From Sphingomonas sp. Leaf32 (GTDB lineage Bacteria > Pseudomonadota > Alphaproteobacteria > Sphingomonadales > Sphingomonadaceae), in assembly GCF_001421765.1 (NCBI RefSeq), contig NZ_LMLA01000001.1, positions 1 through 64,000 of the forward strand: 64,000 bases of DNA, read 5' to 3'. Within the stretch, counting starts at the first letter, position 1, and each line of letters begins with the position of its first letter. Of this stretch, positions 15,452 through 23,076 are shown in pieces. The notes under the pieces were generated by a model, which was not told where the DNA came from, did not search any database, and saw nothing but the letters and a program-made list of their open reading frames with translations. Position numbers and translations under genes: made by a program.

Positions 15452-16442
15452 CCGGCCCGCACGATCCACCGATCGACAGCGACAGGGTGGCGGACAGGGG
15501 CGTGTCGTCGGCTACCCCTTCGATCCGGTCGATCAGTCGCGTCGCGATCGCGCCCGCCATCGCCGCGATCGGACGATGCACCGTGGTCAGCGCAGGCGTC
15601 AGCATCCGCGCAAGGATGCTGCCGTCGAACCCGACGACCGACAGCGCGCCCGGTACGTCGATCGACAGCGACGCCGCGACCTTCAGCACCGCCGCCGCCA
15701 TCACGTCGTTGGCTGCGAAGATCGCGGTCGGGCGGTTTTCGACCCGCAACAGCCGGATCGCCGCCGCCACGCCGCTGTCGAAGCCATAGTCGCCCTCCGC
15801 CTCGTGCGTCAGGGTCAGGTCATGCCCGGCGAGCGCGGCGACGAACCCGGCGCGTCGTTCACGCGCGGAAGGGGCATCGACCGGGCCGGACAGCAAGGCG
15901 ATGCGCCGATGGCCGAGCGCGACCAGATGGTCGGCAACCGACCGGGCCGCCCCGCGCTCGTCCGACACCAGCACCGCGCCATAGCCGGACAACGCGACCG
16001 AGGAGAGCGCGACCGCCGGCACGTCCACGCGCGCCAACGCCTCCGACACGCCCGCGATGCCCGATACCGGGGGCACGACGACCACGCCGTCGACCCGCGA
16101 GCGGCTGGCGAAATCGAGCACGTCGGCCACTGGGTCGCCGCTCCCCGGCGCGACCGGATGCACCACCAGTTCATAGCCGCGCGCCGCCGCCGCGCCGACG
16201 ATGCCGCGCTGCAGGGGGTCGAGCACCAGCGCGTTGCGGTCGTTATGCACCAGCCCCAGCAGGAACGACCGCCCGGTCGCCAGTCCCCGCGCCCGCGCGC
16301 TGGGGCGGAATTGCAGCGCGGCGACCACCGTCTCCACCTGTTCCCGGGTCGCGGCGTTGACCAGCGGCGACCGGTTGAGGACGCGCGACACGGTGCGGAT
16401 CGACACTCCCGCCCGCGCCGCGACATCGGCGATGGTCGTCAA
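15438..16442 (-). CDS. LacI-family repressor, probably of hexuronate/mannonate genes
   Basis: 334 residues. The N-terminal HTH and hinge are classic (TTIADVAARAGVSIRTVSRV, LNRSPLVNAAT, LATGRSFLLGLV), followed by a periplasmic-binding-protein-like sensor domain (NDRNALVLDPLQRGI to about 330). Start: a TTG at 16442 overlaps the uxuA stop as TTGA, so translation is coupled to uxuA. Linkage to mannonate dehydratase suggests it senses an intermediate of glucuronate breakdown, which is inferred. Confidence 0.88.
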   Translation of the reverse strand: MTTIADVAARAGVSIRTVSRVLNRSPLVNAATREQVETVVAALQFRPSARARGLATGRSFLLGLVHNDRNALVLDPLQRGIVGAAAARGYELVVHPVAPGSGDPVADVLDFASRSRVDGVVVVPPVSGIAGVSEALARVDVPAVALSSVALSGYGAVLVSDERGAARSVADHLVALGHRRIALLSGPVDAPSARERRAGFVAALAGHDLTLTHEAEGDYGFDSGVAAAIRLLRVENRPTAIFAANDVMAAAVLKVAASLSIDVPGALSVVGFDGSILARMLTPALTTVHRPIAAMAGAIATRLIDRIEGVADDTPLSATLSLSIGGSCGPVRRG

Positions 16443-17611
16443 GCACCCCCCTGCGCGGCAAAGGCGATGCCCTGTTCCAGCCCGCGCAATTCGGCCAGTC
16501 CGCGCATCCGCCCGAGCAGCGAATAGCCCGGATTGGTTCGCCGGGTGAGGTCGTCGAGCATCTGATGCCCATGGTCGGGCCGCATCGGGATGCTGCGCCC
16601 CTCGCCCCGCGAAACGGCGTGGAGTGCCGCGACCACCGCCGGCATGTCGGCATCTCCCGCCAGATGGGGGGCTTCGTGGAACGCCGCCGTCCCGCCCTCC
16701 CGGTCGACCGAGCGGAGATGGACGAAGCCGATCCGGCTGCCGAACCGGCGCACCATCGCCGGCAGGTCGTTGTCGGCGCGGGCGCCGAACGATCCGGTAC
16801 AGAAGCATAGCCCGTTCGACGGGTGCGACACCGCGTCGAACAGCGCGGCGACGTCTTCCTCGGTGCTGACGACACGCGGCAGACCGAAGATCGGAAAGGG
16901 CGGGTCGTCGGGATGCACCACCAGACGGATACCCAGCGCATCGGCATGGGGGCAGACCGCCGCCAGGAATGCGACCAGATTGGCGCGCAGGACCGTGGCA
17001 TCGATCACGGCATAGCTGTCGATCGCCGCGCGGAACGCTGCGGACGTAAACCCCGCTTCCGCACCCGGCAGTCCCGCGAGGATCGTTGCTTCCAGCGCGC
17101 GTCGCGCCGCCGCGTCCATCGCCGCGAACCGGCGGGCCGCACCCTCCACGACGCTCGGCGCATAGTCGCCCTCCGCGCCGGGCCGTTGCAGCACATGGAT
17201 GTCATAGGCAGCGACCGCTTCCCATTCGAACCGCAGCGCCAGCGCGCCGTCGGGCATCGGATAGGCGAGGTCGGTCCGTGTCCAGTCGAGCAGCGGCATG
17301 AAATTATAGGTGACGACCCGGATACCCTCGGCCGCAAGGTTCGTCAGGCTTTGCCGATAGGTTTCGAACAGGGCGTCACGGGTAGGCGCGCCGCGTTTGA
17401 TGTCATCATGGACCGGCAGGCTTTCGACCACCTGCCAGCCAAGCCCCGCCGCGGCTATCACGGCCTTTCGGTCCGCGATCGCCGCACGCGTCCAGACCGC
17501 ACCATTGGGAATGTCGTGCAGGGCGGTGACCACCTCGGTCGCCCCCGCCTGTCGAATGGCGGTCAGGGATACGGGATCGGACGGACCGAACCACCGCATC
17601 GTCTGTGTCAT
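16439..17611 (-). CDS. uxuA: Mannonate dehydratase
   Basis: 390 residues; converts D-mannonate to 2-keto-3-deoxygluconate in hexuronate catabolism. Typical blocks include MRWFGPSDPVSLTAIRQAGA, ALHDIPNGAVW, YNFMPLLDWTRTDL, VVHPDDPPFPIFGLPR, NGLCFCTGSFG and RPDHGHQMLDD, carrying the metal-binding His, Cys and Asp residues. The ATG at 17611 is annotated, but the in-frame TTG at 17617 lies 7 bases after AAGGAG and may be the true start. Other hexuronate genes are not in view. Confidence 0.92.
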   Translation of the reverse strand: MTQTMRWFGPSDPVSLTAIRQAGATEVVTALHDIPNGAVWTRAAIADRKAVIAAAGLGWQVVESLPVHDDIKRGAPTRDALFETYRQSLTNLAAEGIRVVTYNFMPLLDWTRTDLAYPMPDGALALRFEWEAVAAYDIHVLQRPGAEGDYAPSVVEGAARRFAAMDAAARRALEATILAGLPGAEAGFTSAAFRAAIDSYAVIDATVLRANLVAFLAAVCPHADALGIRLVVHPDDPPFPIFGLPRVVSTEEDVAALFDAVSHPSNGLCFCTGSFGARADNDLPAMVRRFGSRIGFVHLRSVDREGGTAAFHEAPHLAGDADMPAVVAALHAVSRGEGRSIPMRPDHGHQMLDDLTRRTNPGYSLLGRMRGLAELRGLEQGIAFAAQGGA

Positions 17612-17679
17612 CAGCAACCGGCTTCTCCTTCCTCGCTTCGTGCAAGGCATAGGCGATGCCGGCCGCCGATGTCGAACGG

Positions 17680-18105
17680 TCAGGCGAGCGTCAGGCCGAC
17701 ATCGACATTGCCGCGCGTCGCATTCGAATAGGGGCAGATGCCGTGCGCGGTATCGACCAGCGCCTGCGCCTGCTGCGGATCGACGCCGGGCACCGATACC
17801 TGCAGGTCAGCGGTGATGCCGAACCCGCCCAGCGCGCGCGGACCGATGCCGACGGTCGCAGTCACGGCGGCGTCGTTCGGCACCTTGATGCCCAGTTGCT
17901 GCCCGGCGACCTTCATCGCGCCGATGAAGCAGGCGGCATAGCCCGCCGCGAACAACTGTTCGGGGTTGCTGCCGTCGCCGCCGGCACCGCCCAGTTCACG
18001 CGGGGTCGACAGCTTCACGTCGAACCGGCCGTCCTCGCTGCGCGCATGGCCTTCGCGACCCCCGGTGGCGGTAGCGGTGGTGCTGTATTTGACGTCGACC
18101 GACAT
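17680..18105 (-). CDS. ohr: Organic hydroperoxide resistance protein Ohr
   Basis: 141 residues; thiol peroxidase that reduces organic hydroperoxides. Two redox cysteines are in place: AAGYAACFIGAMK and GICPYSNATRGN. The N-terminal block YSTTATATGGREGHARSEDG is typical. It is transcribed divergently from ohrR with two palindromic operators between them, the standard arrangement in which oxidised OhrR releases the promoter. Confidence 0.95.
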   Translation of the reverse strand: MSVDVKYSTTATATGGREGHARSEDGRFDVKLSTPRELGGAGGDGSNPEQLFAAGYAACFIGAMKVAGQQLGIKVPNDAAVTATVGIGPRALGGFGITADLQVSVPGVDPQQAQALVDTAHGICPYSNATRGNVDVGLTLA

Positions 18106-18120
18106 GGCGGATGCTCCATT

Positions 18121-18138
18121 TATTTATCGCGATAAATA
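18121..18138. promoter_or_regulatory. OhrR operator candidate 1 (perfect palindrome)
   Basis: TATTTATCG/CGATAAATA is an 18-base perfect palindrome starting 15 bases before the ohr start codon. It is AT-rich against a GC-rich background and lies where an ohr promoter should be. MarR-type OhrR proteins bind such inverted repeats. The core ATTTATCGCGA recurs at 18171. Confidence 0.7.
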
Positions 18139-18170
18139 TCTAGGATGACACACGCCGCTTGTCCAGAATT

Positions 18171-18185
18171 ATTTATCGCGACAAT
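18171..18185. promoter_or_regulatory. OhrR operator candidate 2 (imperfect palindrome)
   Basis: ATTTATCGCGACAAT shares its first 11 bases with the core of the operator at 18121-18138 and is an imperfect palindrome around the same CGCG centre. It lies 21 bases before the ohrR start, suggesting autoregulation. The two centres are about 48 bases apart. Confidence 0.6.
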
Positions 18186-18206
18186 CATTCATGCTATGGG
18201 CAGTGC

Positions 18207-18647
18207 ATGGACACCCCCCTGCCCCTCGACGAACAGCTCTGCTTTTCGCTTTACGCCGCGACCATCGCGATCAACCGGACGTACAAGCCGATGCTCGACC
18301 GTATGGGGATCACCTATCCGCAGTTTCTGGTCCTGCTGACCCTGAACGAATCGACGGAAGGGCTGACGATCGGTGCGATCGCCGAACGACTGGCGCTGGA
18401 GCCGAGCACGATCACGCCGCTGGCCAAGCGGATGGAGGCGGCCGGGCTGGTAACACGGGTGCGCAATCCCGAGGACGAACGCCAGGTGCGCGTCCGGTTG
18501 ACCGACGCGGGCCGCGCGCGCTGGGCGGAAACCGGTTGCCTCGCCCCGACGGTCGTCGCCCGCAGCGGTATGACGCCCGACCGGCTGATCGCGCTGAATG
18601 CGGAGGTTACCGCGCTGCGTCGTGCATTGGCCGAAGCGCTCGACTGA
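18207..18647 (+). CDS. ohrR: MarR-family peroxide-sensing repressor OhrR
   Basis: 146 residues starting MDTPLPLDEQLCFSLYAATI. The Cys in EQLCFSLY aligns with the reactive cysteine of OhrR proteins, and a second Cys in AETGCLAPTV suggests the two-cysteine (Xanthomonas-like) class. The winged HTH lies at about 55-100 (IAERLALEPSTITPLAKRME, NPEDERQVRVRLTDAG). The ATG at 18207 was chosen because the family sequence begins there; the frame extends upstream into the operator region. Confidence 0.93.
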   Translation: MDTPLPLDEQLCFSLYAATIAINRTYKPMLDRMGITYPQFLVLLTLNESTEGLTIGAIAERLALEPSTITPLAKRMEAAGLVTRVRNPEDERQVRVRLTDAGRARWAETGCLAPTVVARSGMTPDRLIALNAEVTALRRALAEALD

Positions 18648-18653
18648 AACTCC

Positions 18654-18686
18654 TTGGCGGACAGGCTATTAGAACATATATCGAAC
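18654..18686 (+). promoter_or_regulatory. Promoter with embedded LexA (SOS) box before the radical-SAM gene
   Basis: TTGGCG (18654-18659), a 17-base spacer and TATATC (18677-18682) form a sigma-70-like promoter. GAAC-ATATATC-GAAC at 18672-18686 is an exact GAAC-N7-GAAC LexA box of the alphaproteobacterial type and covers the -10. The expected transcription start, about 7 bases after the -10, falls on the ATG at 18689, so the mRNA would be leaderless. No ribosome site is present, consistent with this. Confidence 0.75.
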
Positions 18687-18688
18687 GT

Positions 18689-19936
18689 ATGGCGCAGCTC
18701 GACACCCGGCAGAAACTGGCGATCCTGGCCGATGCCGCGAAATATGATGCGTCCTGCGCGTCTTCGGGCACCGCCAAGCGCAATTCGCGCGATGGCAAGG
18801 GGATCGGATCTACCGAGGGAATGGGCATCTGCCACGCCTATGCCCCCGATGGTCGGTGTATCTCGCTGCTGAAGATCCTGCTGACCAACAGCTGCATCTT
18901 CGACTGCCATTATTGCATCAACCGCAAGTCGTCGAACGTCCGCCGCGCGCGCTTCACCGCGCAGGAGGTCGTGGCGCTGACGCTCAGCTTCTATCGGCGC
19001 AATTACATCGAGGGGCTGTTCCTGTCGTCGGGGATCATCGGGTCGTCCAACTACACGATGGAGCAGATCGTCGAGGTGGCGCGGTCCTTACGCGAGGATC
19101 ACGACTTTCGCGGCTATATCCACCTCAAGACCATTCCCGACGCCGATCCCGCACTGGTCCATCTCGCCGGCGTCCATGCCGACCGCGTGTCGATCAATGT
19201 CGAGCTGCCGACGACCGGAGGCCTGAAGCGGCTGGCCCCCGAAAAATCGGCGACGCAGATCGAGGGGGCGATGGGCAACGTCGCCAACGACATCGCGGAC
19301 GGTCGCGACGCGCGCAAACGGTACAAGTCCGCCCCGAAGTTCGCGCCGGCGGGCCAGTCGACGCAGATGATCGTCGGCGCCGATTCGGCGACCGACCGCG
19401 ATATCGTCGGCAAGGCGTCGACGCTGTATGATCGCTATGGCCTGCGCCGCGTCTATTATTCGGCGTTCAGCCCGATCCCCGAAGCATCGGCAGTCCTGCC
19501 GCTGCAACGCCCGCCGCTGATGCGCGAGCACCGGTTGTACCAGTCCGACTGGCTGATGCGCTTCTACGACTATCGCGCCGACGAGGTGCGGGCGGCGGCC
19601 GACGACGCGACGGGGATGTTGCCGCTCGACATCGATCCCAAGCTCGCCTGGGCGCTGAAGTTTCGCGATCGCTTCCCGGTCGACGTCAATCGCGCGCCCC
19701 GTGAGATGCTGCTGCGCGTGCCCGGGCTGGGGGTGAAGGCGGTGAATGCGATCCTGACCGCGCGGCGCTGGCGGCGGCTGGCGCTGGCCGATGTCGCGCG
19801 GCTGACGGTGTCGATCGCCAAGCTGCGGCCGTTCCTGATCGCCGATGACTGGCGGCCGGTGGTGCTGGCGGATCGCGCCGAGTTGCGCCCGGTGGTGGCG
19901 CCGAAGAAGGCGGATCAGATGGAGCTGTTCGGCTGA
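18689..19936 (+). CDS. Radical-SAM putative DNA modification/repair protein with HhH tail
   Basis: 415 residues. The radical-SAM cluster motif is C69-I-F-D-C73-H-Y-C76, preceded by extra cysteines at 23, 48 and 57 that could hold a further cluster. A TIM-barrel region follows (FLSSGIIGSSNYTMEQIVEV, GYIHLKTIPDADPALV, RVSINVELPT). The C-terminus carries a helix-hairpin-helix at about 332-365 (VNRAPREMLLRVPGLGVKAV), a DNA-binding motif. It matches, from memory, the radical-SAM family that co-occurs with UdgX and DUF4130 proteins. The reaction is unknown. The SOS box upstream supports a damage-response role. Confidence 0.88.
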   Translation: MAQLDTRQKLAILADAAKYDASCASSGTAKRNSRDGKGIGSTEGMGICHAYAPDGRCISLLKILLTNSCIFDCHYCINRKSSNVRRARFTAQEVVALTLSFYRRNYIEGLFLSSGIIGSSNYTMEQIVEVARSLREDHDFRGYIHLKTIPDADPALVHLAGVHADRVSINVELPTTGGLKRLAPEKSATQIEGAMGNVANDIADGRDARKRYKSAPKFAPAGQSTQMIVGADSATDRDIVGKASTLYDRYGLRRVYYSAFSPIPEASAVLPLQRPPLMREHRLYQSDWLMRFYDYRADEVRAAADDATGMLPLDIDPKLAWALKFRDRFPVDVNRAPREMLLRVPGLGVKAVNAILTARRWRRLALADVARLTVSIAKLRPFLIADDWRPVVLADRAELRPVVAPKKADQMELFG

Positions 19937-19938
19937 GT

Positions 19939-20041
19939 CCCCGTCATCCCGGCGCAGGCCGGGATCCACGGATGCGGGACTTCGCGATTCTATCGATACC
20001 GGTCGTGTCCATGGATTCCGGCCTGCTCCGGAATGACGGGG
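19939..20041. repeat. Paired-arm palindromic repeat (CCCCGTCATCCCGG type)
   Basis: An arm CCCCGTCATCCCGGCGCAGG at 19939 is mirrored by an inverted arm ending at 20041 (GGAATGACGGGG), with a variable centre. It lies between the radical-SAM gene and the hemerythrin gene and could fold into a long hairpin in the transcript, possibly tuning downstream expression. The 183-base gap at 19937-20119 holds only this repeat and the hemerythrin leader (AAAGGAA). Confidence 0.8.
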
Positions 20042-20119
20042 CACTTTGAAAATTCCTCGCAAGAGAAACCTCCCCTCACCCCCACCGTTGGTCCGGCCGA
20101 ACCAGCAAAGGAATTCCCC

Positions 20120-20596
20120 ATGGCCGACGCCCGCATCTATGCCGACCTGAAGGCCGATCACGACCGGCACCGCGACCTGCTGAAGCGGATCGACACCGCC
20201 AAGGGCGACGAGCGCGCCGAGCTGTTCGAGACGTTCCGCGTCGAAGTGTCCGCCCATGCCGCCGCCGAGGAAGAGGCGCTCTACGCCACGATGCTCGCCA
20301 ATCCCGACCTGCGCGACGAGGCGCGGCATTCGGTGTCCGAGCATAAGGAGATCAACGACTATCTGGGCGAGATCGCCAAGCTGGACGCCGGCAGCGACGC
20401 GTGGAACGAGCGCTTCGCCGAGATGCGCCACCGCTACGAACATCATATCGACGAGGAGGAGGAAGAGATGTTTCCCGCCGCCGCCGAGGAACTGAGCGAT
20501 GCCGAGGAAGCGCGGATCGCCAAGGTGTTCGAGGATCGCAAGCCCAAGGAACTGGAGATCGCCGAGTCGTCCGAAGCGGGCGACGACCGCGACTGA
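20120..20596 (+). CDS. Hemerythrin-domain protein
   Basis: 158 residues starting MADARIYADLKADHDRHRDL. The di-iron ligands are visible: His in DHDRHRDLL, H-x3-E in HAAAEEEALY, His in SEHKEIND and H-x3-E in RYEHHIDEEEEEMFP. This four-helix domain binds O2 or senses iron or redox state. It has a clear AAAGGAA ribosome site, and its stop overlaps the UdgX start. Its place between two Fe-S DNA-repair proteins suggests oxygen or iron protection, which is inference. Confidence 0.88.
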   Translation: MADARIYADLKADHDRHRDLLKRIDTAKGDERAELFETFRVEVSAHAAAEEEALYATMLANPDLRDEARHSVSEHKEINDYLGEIAKLDAGSDAWNERFAEMRHRYEHHIDEEEEEMFPAAAEELSDAEEARIAKVFEDRKPKELEIAESSEAGDDRD

Positions 20597-21975
20597 TGCG
20601 GGTCGCGGCACTGGCGGCGGCGGATGATTTCGACGGGTGGCGCGATGCCGCCCGGTCGCTCGCCGCGCAACGCGTGCCCCCGGCCGAGGTGGTGTGGCAG
20701 GTCGGCGACCTGCCCACCGACCTGTTCGGCGACGAGGCGATCGTCGCCAGCGACGCCCCCGCCCCCCGTGTGCCGCGCGCGTTCATCGACTTGGCGCGCA
20801 CCGTGGCCATGCACGGCGATCCGGAACGGTTCGCGCTGCTCTACACGATGCTTGTCCGCCTGATCGAGCAGCCGCGCCTGATCGACGACAAGGCCGATCC
20901 GGCGATGCGGCGGCTGGAGGAAATGGCGAAGGCAGTACGGCGCGACATCCACAAGATGCGCGCCTTCCTGCGCTTTCGCGAGGTCGAGGAGGACGAGGCC
21001 ACGCGGTTCGTCGCGTGGTTCGAGCCGGAACATCACATCGTCCGGCACAATGGCCGATTCTTCGTCGACCGGTTCGCGGCGATGCGCTGGTCGATCCTGA
21101 CGCCCGAGGTTTCGCTCCACTGGGACGGCGAAACGCTCAGCGAAGGGCCGGGCGCGACCAAGGCCGATGCGCCCGATGGCGACCCGGTCGAGGAGGTATG
21201 GAAGACCTATTACGCATCGATCTTCAATCCCGCCCGGCTGAAGAAGGGCGCGATGTTGAAGGAAATGCCGCGCAAATATTGGAAGAACATGCCCGAAACC
21301 GCGCTGGTCCCGGCGCTGATTGCGGGGGCACAGGCACGCGAGGCGGCGATGATCGAGACGGCACGGGCGGCCCCCGGCGGCAATAGCGAGGGAGCGTGGG
21401 CGGCGCTGCGCGAGGAGGCGATGGGGTGCCGGCGTTGCGCGCTATGGCAGCCGGCGACGCAGACCGTGTTCGGCGAAGGGCCGGTCGATGCGGCGATGAT
21501 GGTGGTCGGCGAACAGCCGGGCAATCAGGAGGATCTGGCCGGGCGGCCGTTCGTGGGGCCGGCGGGGCAGGTGTTCGACCGGGCGATGGCCGAGGCCGGG
21601 ATCGACCGGTCGCGGGTCTACGTCACCAACGCGGTCAAGCATTTCAAGTTCGAGCCACGCGGCAAGCGGCGCATCCATGCCAAGCCCGGCGTGGGCGAGA
21701 TCGACGCCTGCCGATGGTGGATCGAACAGGAACGCGGCATCCTGCGCCCGCGCATGACGGTGGCGCTGGGCGCGACGGCGGCGCGGTCGCTGACCGGCAA
21801 GACGGTGACCATTTCGCGCGAGCGCGGGCGGGTGCTGACGCTGGCCGATGGCGGGGCGGCGTGGATCACGGTCCATCCGAGCTATCTGCTGCGGCTGCCC
21901 GATAAAATGCAGGCGGAAGAAGAATTTACGCGGTTCGTCGAGGATCTGCAGGGCGCGCACGCAGCGATGGTGTGA
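20596..21975 (+). CDS. udgX: DUF4130-UdgX fusion: uracil-DNA-binding repair protein
   Basis: 459 residues. Residues 1-240 match the DUF4130 putative DNA-repair domain (VWQVGDLPTDLF, DIHKMRAFLRFREVEEDE, KYWKNMPET). Residues 270-459 form a Fe-S uracil-DNA glycosylase fold: Cys pair in MGCRRCALW, GEQPGNQED at about 305, and the UdgX-specific loop K357-R-R-I-H361. In mycobacterial UdgX the loop His forms a covalent bond to the abasic sugar. The HPS motif is at His427. UdgX enzymes stay bound to uracil-DNA instead of turning over. The TGATG overlap couples it to hemerythrin. Confidence 0.93.
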   Translation: MRVAALAAADDFDGWRDAARSLAAQRVPPAEVVWQVGDLPTDLFGDEAIVASDAPAPRVPRAFIDLARTVAMHGDPERFALLYTMLVRLIEQPRLIDDKADPAMRRLEEMAKAVRRDIHKMRAFLRFREVEEDEATRFVAWFEPEHHIVRHNGRFFVDRFAAMRWSILTPEVSLHWDGETLSEGPGATKADAPDGDPVEEVWKTYYASIFNPARLKKGAMLKEMPRKYWKNMPETALVPALIAGAQAREAAMIETARAAPGGNSEGAWAALREEAMGCRRCALWQPATQTVFGEGPVDAAMMVVGEQPGNQEDLAGRPFVGPAGQVFDRAMAEAGIDRSRVYVTNAVKHFKFEPRGKRRIHAKPGVGEIDACRWWIEQERGILRPRMTVALGATAARSLTGKTVTISRERGRVLTLADGGAAWITVHPSYLLRLPDKMQAEEEFTRFVEDLQGAHAAMV

Positions 21976-22044
21976 GGCCAAAGTTCACAAAGTTCACACT
22001 TGCCACGTTTTTGTGGCGGTAATTCTCCTCACTTTTCGAACCGG

Positions 22045-22128
22045 ACGTGATGCCAGCGGAGGCTGGCATCCCCCCGTTATGGCGCGGGGCAGGAGCCGCT
22101 GGAGGCCCCAGCCTTCGCTGGGGCGACG
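22045..22128. repeat. Palindromic repeat (CCAGC..GGCTGG type), copy 1
   Basis: An arm with GCCAGCGGAGGCTGGC is followed by the shared centre GCGGGGCAGGAGCCG and an arm with CCCCAGCCTTCGCTGGGG. Related copies are at 24932-25014 and 52185-52267, and a single-arm relative is at 56822-56870. It lies in the gene-free stretch 21976-22431 after udgX. Confidence 0.8.
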
Positions 22129-22156
22129 TTTGGGGCCGGACAGTAGAAAGATCGTT

Positions 22157-22390
22157 TTCACGCGAAGGCGCGGAGGCGCGGAGAAGAAGATTATTTTCGC
22201 GCAGAGGTGCAGAGGACGCTGAGAGGTCGTGGACCGGGCGATCACGGCCTGTCTGGCGAAGCCGCTTTCCTTTTTTCGGCCTTTGAGAAAGAGAGCCGCT
22301 GTCGCGGCGGGCGAGACATCTCTGCGCCCTCTGCGCCTCTGCGCGATCACATCCTTCCTTCTTCTCCGCGCCTTCGCGCCTCCGCGTGAA
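22157..22390. repeat. Large palindromic repeat (TTCACGCGAAGGCG type), copy 1
   Basis: The outer arms TTCACGCGAAGGCGCGGAGG (22157) and its inverted partner ending GTGAA (22390) enclose a second inner pair (GCGCAGAGGTGCAGAGG and CTCTGCGCCTCTGCGC). No coding function is supported. A second copy lies at 24789-25121. The gene-free gap 21976-22431 consists of this element, the repeat before it and the end of udgX. Confidence 0.8.
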
Positions 22391-22431
22391 CCAATCCCAC
22401 GAAGTTAACCCGCCCCGCCCCTGTAGGAAAA

Positions 22432-23076
22432 TCATTCCTGCGGAGGATGCCACCACGGTTCGGGGCGCGGTAGGGTGATCGCGTCATGCTGTTCCGGGGC
22501 CTCGGCGATCGCGCGCAGGCGGTCGAGGTCTTCGGGGGTGTCGATGTCGATCAATTCGGCCGGCGCGGTCACGACATGACGACCGGCACGCACCAGATCG
22601 CGGGCACCGGCATCGCCCTCCAGCGATTCGAGGAAGTCGAAGCGACCCGCGCCGAACACGGCGGGCGGGCAGGGTTTGGTCCCGTCGCTCGACGCGACCA
22701 CCGCATCCGCGTCGTCGCGGGCGGTGTCGAGCAGGCGATAGACATGGGCGGCGGTGATGCGCGGCATGTCGGCCAGCGCGATCACCACGCCCTTCGCCCC
22801 CGCCGCCCGTGCCGCGCGTAGGCCCAGCTGCACCGAGCGCGACATGCCCTCCGCCGGGGCCTCGTTGACGATCACATCGAACCCACGCGACGCAAAGTCG
22901 AGCTTCGTCCCGTCGATCACCGCGATCCGGCGCAGGAAGGGGATCGCCTCCAGCGCGGTCACGACGTGATAGGCGACCGGCTTGTGCAGGAACGGTTGCG
23001 CCAGCTTGTCGGCGTCGCCGAAGCGTTGCGATCGGCCGGCGGCCAGCAGGATCAGGACGGCATCTTCAGCGCGCAT
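22432..23076 (-). CDS. mocA: MobA/MocA-like nucleotidyltransferase (molybdenum cofactor cytidylyltransferase)
   Basis: 214 residues starting MRAEDAVLILLAAGRSQRFG, with the nucleotide-binding L-A-A-G-R-S-x-R-F-G loop. Further conserved parts are Lys in DADKLAQPFLHKPV and the metal Asp in IALADMPRITAAHV. MocA-type enzymes add CMP to the molybdenum cofactor for xanthine-oxidase-family enzymes. It overlaps xdhC by 11 bases, and the likely client is paoABC 11 kb away. A substrate other than CTP cannot be excluded. Confidence 0.85.
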   Translation of the reverse strand: MRAEDAVLILLAAGRSQRFGDADKLAQPFLHKPVAYHVVTALEAIPFLRRIAVIDGTKLDFASRGFDVIVNEAPAEGMSRSVQLGLRAARAAGAKGVVIALADMPRITAAHVYRLLDTARDDADAVVASSDGTKPCPPAVFGAGRFDFLESLEGDAGARDLVRAGRHVVTAPAELIDIDTPEDLDRLRAIAEAPEQHDAITLPRPEPWWHPPQE

